64,000 nt of DNA from Pseudomonas sp. ADAK18 (GTDB lineage: Bacteria; Pseudomonadota; Gammaproteobacteria; Pseudomonadales; Pseudomonadaceae). The position numbers and the translations under genes are program-made. This document shows, piece after piece, positions 47,836 to 59,185 of this stretch; within the stretch, counting starts at the first letter, position 1; the number at the start of each line of letters is the position of its first letter. The stretch spans positions 4,071,001 to 4,135,000 of the forward strand of contig NZ_CP052859.1 in assembly GCF_012935695.1 (NCBI RefSeq), written 5' to 3'. The notes under the pieces were generated by a model. That model saw only the letters and a program-made list of their open reading frames with translations. It was not told where the DNA came from and ran no database searches.

Positions 47836-47887
47836 CGTGAAACTCCTAATGAACCCCAGTGTGTTAAGTAAAACGTGTAGCGCCGCG

Positions 47888-49189
47888 TCAGTTCAGGTAA
47901 GGGGACCAGGACGGTTCTCTGACTTCGCCTTGAGCGGTAGGAAGCGGGAGCCTTACGCGTCCATTTATGGACACGAGCATCAAGACTCCCCGGCCCTGCT
48001 GGCGGGTGGCGTAGATTACCATGGTGCCGTTGGGCGCAACAGTGGCTGACTCATCAAGGTTGGTATCTGTAAGGATTTTTACGGTTCCGCGCTGCAAATC
48101 CTGGGCCGCAACCCGGAAATTAGTGAAACCATCCTGACGGTGAATCATCACCAGCGTCTTTTCATCAGCCGAAAGCTTCGGGTTGGCGTTGTAGTTACCA
48201 ATAAAGGTCACACGTTCCGCACCACCACCGCCAACGCTGGTTTTATAGATTTGTGGCTTGCCGCCCCGGTCGGAGGTGAAGTAGATGGTCGAACCATCCT
48301 TGCCCCAGAACGGTTCGGTGTTGATACCAGGGCCGCTGGTCACACGGGAGATCTGGCGCGAGCCCATGTTCATCACGTAGATATCAGGGTTACCGTCCTT
48401 GGACAGCACGAACGCCAGACGCGAACCATCCGGCGACCACGCAGGTGCGCCGTTGAGGCCTTCAAAGTTGGTGATCTGCTCACGGCGACCGGTATCGATG
48501 TGCTGAACGAAGATCCGTGGACGACGCTGCTCAAAGGATACGTAGGCAATACGCTTGCCGTCCGGAGCAAAGCGTGGCGACAGGATCGGCTCACGGGATT
48601 GCAACAGGGTCACGGCACGAGCACCGTCATAGTCGGAGCGCTGCAAGGTGTAGCGAGTGTTATCCACCGAGAAACGTTCGGCCGTCACATAGAGCAGACG
48701 CGTGGAGAAGGCACCCTTGATCCCGGTCAGTTTTTCGAATGACTGATCGGAGATGTAGTGAGCCATGTCACGCAGTTGATCCACGGTGCCCGACACGCTG
48801 CCGGTCAGCACTTGCTGCTCGGTCGCGACGTTGAACAACGCGTATTGAATCTGCAGGCGGCCACCGGCCGGAACAATGCTGCCTACCATCAGGTACTGGG
48901 CGCCCAGGGCTTTCCAATCACGGTAGATGACTTCGCTGGCCTGGGTCGGCTGGCTGATCATGTTCTGTTTCGGAATCGGCGCGTAGTAACCCGAGTTGCG
49001 CAGGTCATCACTGACAATCTGCGCCATGTCGTCCGGCAATACGCTGCCGCCCTGCCAGCCAAACGGTACAACCGCGATCGGGGTGGCCCGATCACTACCG
49101 CTGGTGACCAGGATGTTCTTTTCATCCGCCGCCGCTATCCCTGCCATGCAGCAAATAACGACAAGCATTCCTCGAAGAAGGTTTCTCAC
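47888..49189 (-). CDS. tolB: Tol-Pal system protein TolB
   Basis: A periplasmic beta-propeller that contacts Pal and TolA. The 433-residue protein has a signal peptide (ending GIAAA), an N-terminal alpha/beta domain, and WD-like repeats with [26 protein letters not shown] and DRGGKPQIY. The GTG start overlaps the tolA TGA by four bases. Confidence 0.96.
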   Translation of the reverse strand: MRNLLRGMLVVICCMAGIAAADEKNILVTSGSDRATPIAVVPFGWQGGSVLPDDMAQIVSDDLRNSGYYAPIPKQNMISQPTQASEVIYRDWKALGAQYLMVGSIVPAGGRLQIQYALFNVATEQQVLTGSVSGTVDQLRDMAHYISDQSFEKLTGIKGAFSTRLLYVTAERFSVDNTRYTLQRSDYDGARAVTLLQSREPILSPRFAPDGKRIAYVSFEQRRPRIFVQHIDTGRREQITNFEGLNGAPAWSPDGSRLAFVLSKDGNPDIYVMNMGSRQISRVTSGPGINTEPFWGKDGSTIYFTSDRGGKPQIYKTSVGGGGAERVTFIGNYNANPKLSADEKTLVMIHRQDGFTNFRVAAQDLQRGTVKILTDTNLDESATVAPNGTMVIYATRQQGRGVLMLVSINGRVRLPLPTAQGEVREPSWSPYLN

Positions 49190-50259
49190 AAGGCTAGATC
49201 CTCAGGTGTGAATGTCATCTTGAATGAACGGTAGGGAGCGAAGTCGCTTGGTTTCATTCCCTGCATCTCGGTCAACCGGCCAATATTCTTGACCGCTGCA
49301 ACCGCTGAACTGTCGAACGAACCATCGCCACTGGACTTGGCCACGCTGACCGAGGTCACCGTACCGTCCGGCAACATGCCGATCTGCAGCACTACTGTCA
49401 TACCTTTACGTGCCGAAGGAGGACGTGCCCACCCTTCTGCTGCCCGAGCCCGAATCAGATCGTCGAAACTGCCCGCAACTTGATCACCACGCTCATCGGC
49501 CAAGGCCTGCTGACGCTGCGGCGTGTCGGAAAGCAAATCGGCCAAGGCCTGGGCCTTTTTATCTTCGGTCGATTTACGTGCTGCTTCCTGGGCCTTTTTC
49601 TTGGAGGCATCGGCAGCCGCTTTCTTCTTCGCGTCGTCGGCGACTTTCTTCTTCGCCTCGTCGGCTTCAGCTTTCTTCTTGGCGTCGTCCGCGGCTTTCT
49701 TCTTCGCGTCTTCGACTATCTTTTTCTTCGCTTCTTCAGCGGCCTTTTTCTTGGCCTCTTCTTCAGCAGCTTTCTTGGCTTCTTCTTCAGATTTCTTCTT
49801 GGCTATATCAGCCAATTGTTTCTCTTCGGCCTTTTTGGCTTCGGCAGCCTTCTCGGACTTCTTGGCTTCATCAGCCTTTTTCGCCTCGTCAGCTTTCTTC
49901 GCCTCGTCAGCCTTTTTCGATTCCTCGGCTTTTTGAGCAGACTCTTCTTTCTTTTGTTCCGCAGCCGCTTTCACCGCTTCCTGCTCGACCTTCTTCTGTT
50001 CCATCTGCTCGACTTCAGTCTGGCGCGCAGCCGACTTCTGGGCTTCACCCGCAATCTTCTGATTGGTCTGGGTGGTAGCCTGGCTTTTCGATTTCAGCTG
50101 ATACAGGGTCGCCTGCACGATCGGCTTGGCCGGCGGCAGGTCCGGGGTCATGGCAAAGCTGACAAACAGCATGCCAAACACCAGGACGTGCAGGGCAACT
50201 GCCCAGACGCTAGGCCAGAAGTAGCTTTCCGAGGCGGACGGCTCTCGCTGTTGGTGCAT
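49186..50259 (-). CDS. tolA: Tol-Pal system protein TolA
   Basis: Spans the periplasm to link the TolQR motor with Pal. The 357-residue protein has one N-terminal membrane helix (about 17-37), a very long helical domain II of Lys/Ala/Glu repeats ([20 protein letters not shown]), and a compact C-terminal TonB-like domain ([24 protein letters not shown]). Stop and start codons overlap with neighbours tolB and tolR. Confidence 0.96.
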   Translation of the reverse strand: MHQQREPSASESYFWPSVWAVALHVLVFGMLFVSFAMTPDLPPAKPIVQATLYQLKSKSQATTQTNQKIAGEAQKSAARQTEVEQMEQKKVEQEAVKAAAEQKKEESAQKAEESKKADEAKKADEAKKADEAKKSEKAAEAKKAEEKQLADIAKKKSEEEAKKAAEEEAKKKAAEEAKKKIVEDAKKKAADDAKKKAEADEAKKKVADDAKKKAAADASKKKAQEAARKSTEDKKAQALADLLSDTPQRQQALADERGDQVAGSFDDLIRARAAEGWARPPSARKGMTVVLQIGMLPDGTVTSVSVAKSSGDGSFDSSAVAAVKNIGRLTEMQGMKPSDFAPYRSFKMTFTPEDLAL

Positions 50260-50720
50260 CAGGGCGCCTCGGTAATCAAGCCAACATTACCGACTCCGGC
50301 CTTCTGCAGCCCGCCCATGGCACCCATCACGGAGCCATAGTCGACGACCTTGTCGCCGCGAATGAACACCTGGGTGTGCTTGCCACCTTCGTTGCCGGCG
50401 CGAATGATCTTGGTCACAGCATCAGTCATCTGCGGCAAGGTCATGGCCTTGTCCTGCTGTTTCTGGGTGTCGACTTCGCTGCCAAGGTTCCAGTAATAGG
50501 TCTTGTCAGCCTTGATCGAAATGGTCAGGACCTGGGTGTTGTTGTCTTGCGGCAAGGCTTCGCTGGAAACCTTGGGCAGATCAACCTTCACGCCCTGATT
50601 GAGCATCGGCGCGGTCACCATGAAGATAACCAGCAGTACCAACATCACGTCGATGTAAGGCACTACGTTCATCTCGGCGACCGGCTTGCGCTTTTTGCGA
50701 GCTCGAGCGATTAAAGCCAT
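50259..50720 (-). CDS. tolR: Tol-Pal system protein TolR
   Basis: An ExbD-type motor subunit of 153 residues: short cytoplasmic basic start, one membrane helix with the proton-binding Asp in VVPYIDVMLVLLVIFMV, and a periplasmic domain. Its TGA overlaps the tolA ATG by one base. Confidence 0.96.
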   Translation of the reverse strand: MALIARARKKRKPVAEMNVVPYIDVMLVLLVIFMVTAPMLNQGVKVDLPKVSSEALPQDNNTQVLTISIKADKTYYWNLGSEVDTQKQQDKAMTLPQMTDAVTKIIRAGNEGGKHTQVFIRGDKVVDYGSVMGAMGGLQKAGVGNVGLITEAP

Positions 50721-50734
50721 TGGGAATTACCTGC

Positions 50735-51430
50735 TTATTCTTCGCTGGTGTGCACTTTACGGTGCAGGATCGCCTGGAACTCATCGGCGAAGGTGTAGTA
50801 ACGGCTGATCAAGGTTTCGCCACGGGCGGCAAAACGGTTGTAAGCGATTACTGCGGGAATGGCAGCGAACAGACCGATAGCGGTAGCGATCAGTGCTTCG
50901 GCGATACCCGGGGCCACAGTGGCCAGGGTCGCTTGCTGGGCCTGGGCCAGGCCACGGAAGGAGTTCATGATCCCCCACACGGTACCGAACAGGCCGATGT
51001 ACGGGCTGACGGAGCCGACAGTGGCGAGGAACGGCAGGCTCTGTTCCAGCTTCTCTTCTTCACGGGAAATGGCGACGCGCATGGCACGCGCCACGCCTTC
51101 CATGACCGCTTCCGGATCAACGCCTGGCTGCTGGCGCAGACGGGAGAACTCCTTGAAGCCAGCACGGAAGATCTGCTCGACACCCGAGTCCGGGTCGGGG
51201 TTGCTGCCGGCCTGACGGTAGAGTTTGGACAGATCGATCCCCGACCAGAAGCGCTCCTCGAAGCTCTCCAGGGCACGTCGACCGGCGCGCAGCAGGTTGC
51301 TGCGCTGAAAAATCATGACCCAAGAGGTAACCGATGCGGCTACCAGGATCAGCATAACCAGTTGAACCACGACACTGGCATTGCTGACCAGGCTCCACAT
51401 GGAGGAATGGTCGACGACGGTAGGTTCCAC
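50735..51430 (-). CDS. tolQ: Tol-Pal system protein TolQ
   Basis: An ExbB-type motor subunit of 231 residues with three membrane helices and the family segment SPYIGLFGTVWGIMNSF. Forms the proton channel with TolR. Starts with GTG at 51430 after AGGAG, overlapping the end region of ybgC. Confidence 0.96.
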   Translation of the reverse strand: MEPTVVDHSSMWSLVSNASVVVQLVMLILVAASVTSWVMIFQRSNLLRAGRRALESFEERFWSGIDLSKLYRQAGSNPDPDSGVEQIFRAGFKEFSRLRQQPGVDPEAVMEGVARAMRVAISREEEKLEQSLPFLATVGSVSPYIGLFGTVWGIMNSFRGLAQAQQATLATVAPGIAEALIATAIGLFAAIPAVIAYNRFAARGETLISRYYTFADEFQAILHRKVHTSEE

Positions 51431-51431
51431 G

Positions 51432-51887
51432 CTAAATCTCCTGCTCTGAATGTTTACCCGCGCCGCTCACGCCGGCGAAGGCCGCGCGTAGAGTTTCGGG
51501 AATGGCCCTAGGCTTCAAACTGTTGGTGCGCACACAGGCCACCAGGAACTGCCCCTCACAGAGCAGCGTTGCATCCGTAGCCCGCCTGACCTGCTGTTTA
51601 AAGCGCAGGCTGGCACGGTTCAATTCGGTTATTTCTGCGCTGACCAGCAGTTCATCGTCCAGTCGCGCCGGCGCGTAATAACGGGCCTCGCTGGAATGCA
51701 CGACAAACAACAGGTCCTCCCCTACCAGCGTGGATTGGGCAAAGCCCAGCTCCCGTAGCCGCTCGGTTCGAGCCCGCTCCATGAACTTGAGATAGTTGAC
51801 GTAATAAACGATGCCGCCAGCATCGGTGTCCTCGTAATAAACGCGACAGCGATGTGCGAACGACTGATCCCCGTTTTGCGCGCGCAT
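51432..51887 (-). CDS. ybgC: Acyl-CoA thioesterase YbgC
   Basis: A hot-dog-fold thioesterase of 151 residues. The catalytic motif is [26 protein letters not shown] (abbreviated), with Asp in the active site. First gene of the tol-pal operon, one base before tolQ. Confidence 0.95.
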   Translation of the reverse strand: MRAQNGDQSFAHRCRVYYEDTDAGGIVYYVNYLKFMERARTERLRELGFAQSTLVGEDLLFVVHSSEARYYAPARLDDELLVSAEITELNRASLRFKQQVRRATDATLLCEGQFLVACVRTNSLKPRAIPETLRAAFAGVSGAGKHSEQEI

Positions 51888-52025
51888 ACTCTAGTGCTTA
51901 CTCCTCAGGTTGCCAATCCGGCCAGGCAACTGTTTTTCATTCTCTGACACATTTCTAATGAAAGAATGACGACGCCAGCCACTAGGACAGCACAAACCTC
52001 GAATAAATCGACTGGCCAAGCCCTT

Positions 52026-53084
52026 TTAATCGTCCACTGCATCGAGGAATTCGTCTACCACGGGCATCTCACCCAATCGTGACGGAATGTTTAACCCAAA
52101 ATGCAGGTAAGCATGACGCGTCACCACACGCCCCCGAGGCGTACGCATGATATAGCCCTGCTGGATCAGGTAAGGCTCCAGCACGTCCTCAATGGTATGA
52201 CGCTCCTCACTGATGGCTGCCGCCAGGCTATCCACGCCCACAGGGCCGCCGTCGAACTTCTCGATCATGGTCAAGAGTAGACGTCGATCCTGATGGTCGA
52301 AGCCATGCTCATCGACATCCAGCAGGTTCAATGCCAAGTCCGCGACCGCCTTGGTGATATGCCCCTTGGCACGCACTTCGGCAAAGTCCCGTACACGGCG
52401 CAACAAGCGGTTGGCAATCCGTGGCGTACCACGGGCGCGACGGGCGATTTCAAAGCCACCTTCAGGATCGAGCGGTAAACCAAGAATCCCGGCTGAACGT
52501 CCGACGATCGTGGCCAGATCCGCTGTGCTATAGAACTCTAGACGTTGAACAATGCCGAAACGGTCTCGCAGCGGATTGGTCAGCATCCCGGCACGGGTAG
52601 TGGCACCCACCAGGGTAAACGGTGGCAGGTCAAGTTTGATCGAGCGCGCCGCCGGCCCTTCGCCGATCATGATGTCCAGCTGGAAGTCTTCCATGGCCGG
52701 GTACAGCACTTCTTCGACGATAGGCGAAAGCCGGTGGATCTCGTCGATGAACAGCACATCATGAGGCTCAAGGTTGGTCAGCAGCGCCGCCAGATCGCCC
52801 GGACGCTCCAGCACCGGGCCCGACGTGCTCTTGATGGACACACCCATTTCCTGGGCAATGATATTGGCCAGGGTGGTTTTACCCAAGCCGGGCGGGCCGA
52901 AGATCAGCGTGTGATCCAGGGACTCATTGCGCCCGCGTGCGGCCTGGATAAACAACTCCATCTGCTCACGCACGGTGGGCTGGCCGATGTATTCGGCCAG
53001 GCTCAGGGGGCGGATAGCCCGGTCCTGGACCTCTTCACGGTCACGGGGGCCAGTGGCCGCGATCAGACGATCAGCTTCAATCAC
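52026..53084 (-). CDS. ruvB: Holliday junction branch migration ATPase RuvB
   Basis: A hexameric AAA+ motor of 352 residues. Walker [10 protein letters not shown] (63-71), Walker [10 protein letters not shown], then ATTRAG and the C-terminal winged helix ending FGLNIP. It starts directly after ruvA. Confidence 0.97.
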   Translation of the reverse strand: MIEADRLIAATGPRDREEVQDRAIRPLSLAEYIGQPTVREQMELFIQAARGRNESLDHTLIFGPPGLGKTTLANIIAQEMGVSIKSTSGPVLERPGDLAALLTNLEPHDVLFIDEIHRLSPIVEEVLYPAMEDFQLDIMIGEGPAARSIKLDLPPFTLVGATTRAGMLTNPLRDRFGIVQRLEFYSTADLATIVGRSAGILGLPLDPEGGFEIARRARGTPRIANRLLRRVRDFAEVRAKGHITKAVADLALNLLDVDEHGFDHQDRRLLLTMIEKFDGGPVGVDSLAAAISEERHTIEDVLEPYLIQQGYIMRTPRGRVVTRHAYLHFGLNIPSRLGEMPVVDEFLDAVDD

Positions 53085-53696
53085 TTAAATCATTCCCTTC
53101 AGGGCACGGCGGATCATGTCTTCGCTGCTCAGGTTCTTGTCCTTGATCGCCGACACGGCTTTGCTGGCTTCCTGAGGCTTGTAACCCAGAGAAATCAGCG
53201 CGCTGACAGCATCACTTTCGGCACTGGCCACTTGAGAAGCCGGCATATCCGGCTGATTGGGCACCAGGGCAAACATACTCGGCACGGTTTCCCAGGCCTT
53301 GAAGCGATCCTTGAGCTCTACCAGCAAACGTTCGGCGGTTTTCTTACCGACACCGGGCACCTTGGTCAAGGCTGAGGTGTCCTGGGCAGATACACAACGC
53401 ACCAGCTCGTCGACCTCAAGGCTCGACATCAAGGCCAGCGCCAGCTTCGGGCCGACGCCATTGAGGCGAATCAGCTCACGAAAGAAGTCGCGGTCACGCT
53501 TGCCGATGAAACCATAGAGCAATTGCGCGTCTTCGCGCACCACCAGATGCGTGTGCAACGTCAGCGGCTCACCGATCGACGGCAGGCGATAAAGGGTCGT
53601 CATGGGTACTTCCAGCTCATACCCCAACCCGTTTACATCCAGAATCAAGTGCGGCGGCTGTTTCTCAGCCAACGTGCCGCGCAAACGTCCAATCAC
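53085..53696 (-). CDS. ruvA: Holliday junction binding protein RuvA
   Basis: The 203-residue tetramer subunit that holds the junction. N-terminal OB fold ([21 protein letters not shown]), helix-hairpin-helix [19 protein letters not shown], and a C-terminal RuvB-contact domain. It abuts ruvB. Confidence 0.97.
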   Translation of the reverse strand: MIGRLRGTLAEKQPPHLILDVNGLGYELEVPMTTLYRLPSIGEPLTLHTHLVVREDAQLLYGFIGKRDRDFFRELIRLNGVGPKLALALMSSLEVDELVRCVSAQDTSALTKVPGVGKKTAERLLVELKDRFKAWETVPSMFALVPNQPDMPASQVASAESDAVSALISLGYKPQEASKAVSAIKDKNLSSEDMIRRALKGMI

Positions 53697-53812
53697 GGTT
53701 CAAATCCCTAAAGCTTGAGTCAGATCGAGGCCTGACCGGAAATAACGCAGGCATGACGGCCGACAACCCAGGCCTTTCACACGCTACGCGCAGAATGATT
53801 GCGCTGATGCTA

Positions 53813-54337
53813 TCAGAGACGCAGGCGGCCGCCACGACTGCGTGCTGTGCCCAACCCGTGAGGCAGCAGACTGGAACGGGTATGGGCATGACAAATGGCA
53901 ATGGCCAGGGCGTCGGAGGCGTCGATTTGCGGCTTGGCGGTGAGCTTGAGCATGTGCATGACCATCATCTGCACCTGCTCTTTATTGGCCGCACCGGTGC
54001 CAACGACTGCTTGTTTGACCTGGGTCGCGGTGTATTCGGCGATCTCCATGCCCTCTTCGGCACCTGCAACGATGGCGGCGCCACGGGCCTGGCCCAGCTT
54101 CAAGGCCGAGTCGGCGTTTTTAGCCATGAAGACCTTTTCAATACCCATGGTCACCGGACCGTAGGTCTGGATCACTTCACGTACGCCGCGGTAAACGATC
54201 TGCAAGCGCTCGGCCAGCTCGCCCGCACCGGTACGGATACAGCCCGAGGCGACGTAGACACAGCCTCGCGGGGTGTGTTGCACCACGCCAAAGCCGGTAA
54301 TTCGCGAACCGGGGTCGATACCTAGGATTAGAGTCAT
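53813..54337 (-). CDS. ruvC: Holliday junction resolvase RuvC
   Basis: The 174-residue endonuclease that cuts Holliday junctions. The first catalytic Asp is in [15 protein letters not shown], with further acidic residues in IEKVFMAKN and the [13 protein letters not shown] segment. About 115 bases separate it from ruvA. Confidence 0.97.
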   Translation of the reverse strand: MTLILGIDPGSRITGFGVVQHTPRGCVYVASGCIRTGAGELAERLQIVYRGVREVIQTYGPVTMGIEKVFMAKNADSALKLGQARGAAIVAGAEEGMEIAEYTATQVKQAVVGTGAANKEQVQMMVMHMLKLTAKPQIDASDALAIAICHAHTRSSLLPHGLGTARSRGGRLRL

Positions 54338-54403
54338 AACGCCTGCAGGTTAGGTTTAAGGCGGGTGTGCAAGACACATATTTTGTGTAGCAGCATAGAA
54401 CCC

Positions 54404-54496
54404 TGTGGGAGCTGTCGAGCTTTAGCGAGGCTGCGATGCGGGCACCGCAGTATCAGGGTGCCATCGCAGCCTCGCTGGGGCTCGACAGCTCCTACA
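54404..54496. repeat. Long inverted repeat of a second family (GTGGGAGCTGTCGAGC type)
   Basis: A near-perfect 35-bp arm pair (TGTGGGAGCTGTCGAGC...GAGGCTGCGATG and its complement) with a ~22-base loop, between ruvC and yebC. It keeps the GTGGGAGCT start of REPs but diverges after, so it is a different repeat family. Confidence 0.85.
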
Positions 54497-54513
54497 TTGG
54501 ATCTTTGGTGCTC

Positions 54514-55260
54514 TTAGGCGAGCTGTTCGGCTACCGACTCAGGAATATCAGCATTGGAATAAACGTTCTGCACGTCATCCAGGTCTTCAAGCATATCGAG
54601 CATCTTAAGCACCTTCTGCGCACCGTCCAGGTCCAGTTCAGCACTGGTCGTCGGCAGCATGACGATTTCCGCATCGACGCCTTTGAAACCAGCCGCTTCC
54701 AAGGCGTTACGCACCGAGTAGAAACCCGCGAACGAGGTGAACACGTCGATGGAACCGTCTTCGTTGGTCACTACGTCGTCGGCATCAGCCTCCATCGCGG
54801 CTTCCATCAGTGCATCTTCATCAACACCCGGCGCAAAGGAGATCTGCCCCTTACGCTCGAACAGGTAAGCCACCGAGCCATCAGTGCCGAGGTTGCCGCC
54901 ACACTTGCTGAACGCATGGCGCACAGCCGCAGCGGTACGGTTACGGTTGTCGGTCATGCATTCGACCATCACCGCCACACCACCTGGGCCGTAACCTTCG
55001 TAGCTCAGCTCGACCATATCGTCGGTATCAGCCGCGCCAGCACCACGGGCGACCGCACGGTCGATGATGTCACGGCTCATGTTCGCGCCGAGCGCCTTGT
55101 CCAGCGCAAGACGTAAACGCGGGTTAGAACCCGGATCACCGCCGCCCTGACGGGCAGCGACGGTCAGTTCGCGAATCCACTTGGTGAAGATCTTGCCTTT
55201 CTTGGCATCCTGACGCTCTTTGCGGTGCTTGATGTTCGCCCACTTGGAATGGCCAGCCAT
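54514..55260 (-). CDS. yebC: YebC/PmpR-family protein
   Basis: A 248-residue member of the YebC/TACO1 family, reported as a transcription regulator (PmpR) and as a translation factor easing polyproline stalls. It starts [19 protein letters not shown] and has [19 protein letters not shown] and [15 protein letters not shown]. The ATG at 55260 gives the standard length. Confidence 0.95.
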   Translation of the reverse strand: MAGHSKWANIKHRKERQDAKKGKIFTKWIRELTVAARQGGGDPGSNPRLRLALDKALGANMSRDIIDRAVARGAGAADTDDMVELSYEGYGPGGVAVMVECMTDNRNRTAAAVRHAFSKCGGNLGTDGSVAYLFERKGQISFAPGVDEDALMEAAMEADADDVVTNEDGSIDVFTSFAGFYSVRNALEAAGFKGVDAEIVMLPTTSAELDLDGAQKVLKMLDMLEDLDDVQNVYSNADIPESVAEQLA

Positions 55261-55328
55261 AACACAACTCCGAAATTCTCTAGAAACCTTAACGATCCCG
55301 CCCCAGGCAGGATTTAGCTCTTTAACGC

Positions 55329-55355
55329 AAAGGCGCATCCGAAGATGCGCCTTTT
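55329..55355 (-). terminator. Hairpin between aspS and yebC
   Basis: AAAGGCGCATC-CGAA-GATGCGCCTTT with A and T runs on both sides, 40 bases past the aspS stop. It probably attenuates read-through from aspS into yebC. Confidence 0.82.
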
Positions 55356-55394
55356 TGACTGCGTAAAACCTTATCGCGTTTTCACGCAGCAGCC

Positions 55395-57170
55395 TTACTC
55401 AGCCTTTGGCACTTCACGCAGACGGATGTGCAGTTCGCGCAACGCCTTGGCATCCACCACGCCCGGAGCTTGCGTCATTACATCGGCAGCACTCTGGGTT
55501 TTCGGGAAGGCAATCACTTCACGGATCGACTGGGCACCGGTCATCAGCATCACCAGACGGTCAAGGCCAAAGGCCAAGCCACCGTGGGGTGGAGCACCGT
55601 ACTTCAGTGCGTCGAGCAGGAAGCCGAACTTCTCTTGCTGCTCATCTTCGTTGATGCCCAGCAGGCGGAAGACCGATTGCTGCATTTCCTTGCGATGGAT
55701 ACGGATCGAACCGCCACCCAGCTCGGTACCGTTCAGGACCATGTCGTAGGCACGGGACAGAGCGCCGGCCGGGTTGGCCTCCAGCTCTTGCGGCGTGCAC
55801 TTCGGTGCAGTGAACGGGTGGTGCAAGGCACTGAAGCTGCCGTCGTCGTTTTCTTCGAACATCGGGAAGTCGACGACCCACATTGGCGCCCACTTGCAGG
55901 TCAGCAGGTCGAGGTCGTTACCCACTTTGATCCGCAGCGCACCCAAGGCTTCGCTGACGATCTTCGCCTTGTCGGCACCGAAGAACACGATGTCACCGTC
56001 AACCGCGCCAACGCGATCAAGGATCACATTGAGGTTGGCTTCCGGGATGTTCTTCACGATTGGCGACTGCAGGCCTTCAACGCCCTTGGCGCGCTCGTTG
56101 ACCTTGATGTACGCCAGGCCCTTGGCACCGTAGATGCCAACGAACTTGGTGTAGTCGTCGATCTGCTTGCGCGGCATGCTCGCGGCGCCAGGAACACGCA
56201 AAGCGGCAATGCGGCATTTCGGATCGTTGGCAGGGCCGCTGAATACCTTGAAATCGACTTCTTTGAGTTGGTCGGCAACGTCAACCAGCTCCAGCGGGTT
56301 ACGCAGGTCTGGCTTGTCGGAACCGTAACGGCGCATGGCTTCTTCGAAGGTCATGTGCGGGAATTCGCCGAACTCCAGGTCCAGCACTTCCTTGAACAGG
56401 TTGCGGATCATTTGTTCAGTGATGCCCATGATCTCTTTTTCATCGAGGAAGCTGGTCTCGATGTCGATCTGGGTGAATTCCGGCTGGCGGTCGGCGCGCA
56501 GGTCTTCGTCACGGAAACACTTGGCGATCTGGTAGTAACGGTCGAAGCCGGCCACCATCAGCAGTTGCTTGAACAGCTGCGGCGACTGCGGCAAGGCGAA
56601 GAAGGAACCGGCGTGGGTACGGCTAGGCACCAGGTAGTCACGGGCGCCTTCTGGAGTAGCGCGGGTCAGGATCGGCGTCTCGACGTCGAGGAAGCCGTTC
56701 TCGTCCAGGAAGCGGCGGATGCTGGTGGTCATGCGCGAACGCAGACGCAGCTTCTCGGCCATTTCCGGGCGACGCAGATCGAGGAAGCGGTAGCGCAAGC
56801 GAGTTTCTTCACCAACGTCGGAGAACTCGTTCAGTGGGAACGGCGGGGTTTCCGATTCGTTCAGCACTTCCAGCTCGTAGCCGAGGACTTCGATCATGCC
56901 CGACGCCATGTTGGCGTTGGTGGCACCGGCTGGACGCAGGCGCACCTTACCGGTGATCTTCACGACGTACTCGCTGCGCACGCGATCGGCGGCGGCGAAG
57001 CTCTCGGCGCGGTCCGGATCGAACACCACCTGGGCCAGACCATCACGATCACGGATGTCGAGGAAGATCACCCCGCCGTGGTCGCGGCGACGGTGAACCC
57101 ATCCGCAAAGGGTGATTTCCTGACCTTCCAGGGTCTCGTTCAGTTGGCCGCAATAATGGCTGCGCATCAT
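55395..57170 (-). CDS. aspS: Aspartyl-tRNA synthetase
   Basis: Class II synthetase of 591 residues. The N-terminal anticodon-binding OB fold starts [20 protein letters not shown]. Class II motifs are visible: [31 protein letters not shown] (motif 2) and [10 protein letters not shown] (motif 3). P. aeruginosa AspRS is non-discriminating and also loads tRNA-Asn; the same is likely here. ATG at 57170 gives the family length. Confidence 0.96.
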   Translation of the reverse strand: MMRSHYCGQLNETLEGQEITLCGWVHRRRDHGGVIFLDIRDRDGLAQVVFDPDRAESFAAADRVRSEYVVKITGKVRLRPAGATNANMASGMIEVLGYELEVLNESETPPFPLNEFSDVGEETRLRYRFLDLRRPEMAEKLRLRSRMTTSIRRFLDENGFLDVETPILTRATPEGARDYLVPSRTHAGSFFALPQSPQLFKQLLMVAGFDRYYQIAKCFRDEDLRADRQPEFTQIDIETSFLDEKEIMGITEQMIRNLFKEVLDLEFGEFPHMTFEEAMRRYGSDKPDLRNPLELVDVADQLKEVDFKVFSGPANDPKCRIAALRVPGAASMPRKQIDDYTKFVGIYGAKGLAYIKVNERAKGVEGLQSPIVKNIPEANLNVILDRVGAVDGDIVFFGADKAKIVSEALGALRIKVGNDLDLLTCKWAPMWVVDFPMFEENDDGSFSALHHPFTAPKCTPQELEANPAGALSRAYDMVLNGTELGGGSIRIHRKEMQQSVFRLLGINEDEQQEKFGFLLDALKYGAPPHGGLAFGLDRLVMLMTGAQSIREVIAFPKTQSAADVMTQAPGVVDAKALRELHIRLREVPKAE

Positions 57171-57279
57171 GGTAGTGGTTTCGCTTCTCGTAATTCGAAA
57201 TTCGGTGGAGGTCTTGCCTGGGTCACCGCACATTAAGTCAGGTGTCGGATAATGCAAGAGCCCGCGCGTAGAGTTCAAC

Positions 57280-57501
57280 TCAGTCTGCTTTGTCGCCGCC
57301 AGCCAGATTCTTCTTCGAGCCGGTCTTGAAGTCGGTCTCGTACCAGCCGCTGCCGCTCAGGCGAAAGCCTGGCATGGACAGCATCTTCTTCAGCTCGGGC
57401 GCCTGGCAGGCAGGGCAATCGACCAGCGGCGCTGCGCTGATCTTCTGAATGGCTTCCAACTGATGACCACAGGAAGCACATTGATAGTCGTACATGGGCA
57501 T
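57280..57501 (-). CDS. FmdB-family zinc ribbon protein
   Basis: A 73-residue protein with paired CxxC motifs: [16 protein letters not shown] and [12 protein letters not shown], then [15 protein letters not shown]. Usually found just upstream of aspS, as here. Function unknown; the ribbon probably binds zinc. Confidence 0.93.
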   Translation of the reverse strand: MPMYDYQCASCGHQLEAIQKISAAPLVDCPACQAPELKKMLSMPGFRLSGSGWYETDFKTGSKKNLAGGDKAD

Positions 57502-57703
57502 GGAATGTCTCGGCGATCAGGTCACTACTGCGCCGCGCCGGCCCCTGAAAGCCCCGGCGACAGCAAAGGGCGGGATTATATCTGGTAAATCGAGGCTGTG
57601 CAGCCGTGGCGGCTCGCTGCTCTTTATATAGATACGTATGGAGCCGGATTTGCCCCCGATACCCGACCCGACACAACACGGGATCAAGCATCGGGTGGCC
57701 GGG

Positions 57704-58030
57704 TCAGCCCGGGGCGACGGGGCCATCAGGTATCGCTATACGCCCTTTCAAGACATGGACGACACACACCACCCGGACAAGACCACTGAAGTTCTTCACA
57801 CCTCCATAACGCAAATGCACTTCCCGATCCACGTAAGACAATAAAGCACTGACTGAACAGGCATTGATCCTCGCGATTTCCGTGAGGATATTCCAATAGA
57901 CCTCCTCAAGTCGCAAACACGTCGAAAAACCATTAAGCCTGACTGATCGGGACAATGGCCTGGCCAGTTGCATATCGAACCCTTTGACAAAGGGATCAAC
58001 TTTTATCTTATGAAAACCGGAAGTCTCCAT
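57704..58030 (-). CDS. Ribbon-helix-helix domain protein (RHH_4 type)
   Basis: A small basic protein of about 108 residues. The core RPLSRSVRLNGFSTCLRLEE followed by a helix, then ISALLSYVDREVHLRYGGVKNF-like segment, matches the RHH_4 (PF13467) pattern of small DNA-binding proteins. The start is uncertain: ATG at 58030 gives a KVDPF...SRSVRL N-terminus that fits the family, while 58057, 58087 and 57973 are alternatives. No partner gene lies next to it, so its target is unknown. Confidence 0.7.
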   Translation of the reverse strand: METSGFHKIKVDPFVKGFDMQLARPLSRSVRLNGFSTCLRLEEVYWNILTEIARINACSVSALLSYVDREVHLRYGGVKNFSGLVRVVCVVHVLKGRIAIPDGPVAPG

Positions 58031-58283
58031 AACCCCACTACCCACTCCACGTGACATACACTTGACACTCCATTGCCAGACGACCACTCAAGGAATTTCT
58101 CTCCTTGGTCGTTGAGCCTATAAAACATCAAGTAGACAAGTGCAGCCAGAAGACGTGGAGTTGATCGTCGTAGGACAAGCCAACGCGCGCATCGGGAAGG
58201 TCGTGAAGCGTAGGGCCAAGCCGGGGGAGCCGTCCCCATCGACAGGCGAGCGACGTCAGGTCGACGTCACTCACCAATAACGA

Positions 58284-58757
58284 TTATTTATTTTCGAGCA
58301 GGGAGCGCAACATCCACGCCGTTTTTTCGTGGACCTGCATACGCTGGGTCAACAAGTCTGCTGTCGGTTCATCACTGACTTTATCCAGTAACGGGAAGAT
58401 CCCGCGGGCGGTCCGGGTAACCGCTTCCTGCCCCTCGACCAATTGTTTGATCATATCCTCCGCGCGGGGCACCCCCTCTTCTTCCTGGATGGAAGAAAGA
58501 CGGGCATACACCGAATAAGCACCCGGCGCCGGAAAGCCCAGTGCACGAATACGTTCGGCGATTAAGTCAACGGCCAATGCCAGTTCGTTATATTGCTCTT
58601 CAAACATCAAGTGCAGTGTACGAAACATTGGGCCCGTGACGTTCCAATGGAAGTTGTGGGTCTTCAGGTAAAGTACATAGGTATCGGAAAGTAGTCGTGA
58701 GAGCCCATCGACGATTGATTTACGATCTTCTTCACTGATACCAATATCGATTGCCAT
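58284..58757 (-). CDS. dps: Dps-family ferritin-like DNA-protecting protein
   Basis: Forms a dodecamer that stores iron, consumes peroxide and can bind DNA. The 157-residue protein has the ferroxidase-site pattern [14 protein letters not shown] and [26 protein letters not shown] precedes the ATG at 58757, preferred over an upstream start ten codons earlier. Confidence 0.9.
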   Translation of the reverse strand: MAIDIGISEEDRKSIVDGLSRLLSDTYVLYLKTHNFHWNVTGPMFRTLHLMFEEQYNELALAVDLIAERIRALGFPAPGAYSVYARLSSIQEEEGVPRAEDMIKQLVEGQEAVTRTARGIFPLLDKVSDEPTADLLTQRMQVHEKTAWMLRSLLENK

Positions 58758-58787
58758 GTTTATCCCCTTCAATTGATAAAAATTCAT

Positions 58788-59185
58788 TGATCAGGTGCAG
58801 GACCACTCTAGCAAGAGTACTGGCCCTGTGCAGCCCGATGCCCCGTCACGACGTGCGGCAAATCGTCCCTGCGCAGGCGCACATCAACGGTAGGCAAGGC
58901 TTTGAGCGTTACCAAAAAAACCTGAGGGACGCCCAAAAGCCCCTGCACCTGTCTAGGACAAGTGTTTGCCACAGAAATGCAGTGACCGCCGCAACAGCCC
59001 GAAATGCTTGATTTGAGAAGGCACAGGCTTTGCTGTTAAATAGGCAGCGTGTCGCTGCCGTTATTTTTCGCGGTAAGCCACATAGGCTGATACCCGCGCA
59101 CGTGCCCAACGCCTCCCATTGTTCAGAAGCGAACCGTGCCAGTCAGCTCTTCCTTCGTGATCCGTCTTAACGTGAGTTAATCAAA
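58788..59185 (+). promoter_or_regulatory. Divergent region of dps and the membrane cold-shock gene, with a possible small RNA
   Basis: About 400 bases without a protein gene. A stem AACAGC/GCTGTT (58993-59037) is followed by a terminator-like hairpin GGCAGCG-TGT-CGCTGCC (59043-59059) and GTTATTTTT on the plus strand. This could be the 3' end of a small RNA or an attenuator in the leader of the next gene. Confidence 0.45.

Noticed and set aside
55428..57236. Plus-strand frame of about 602 codons opposite aspS
   Set aside because: aspS is unmistakable on the minus strand; the mirror has no family match.
58003..58239. 78-codon minus frame upstream of the ribbon-helix-helix gene
   Set aside because: Overlaps the likely start of that gene in another frame and has no ribosome site or family pattern.
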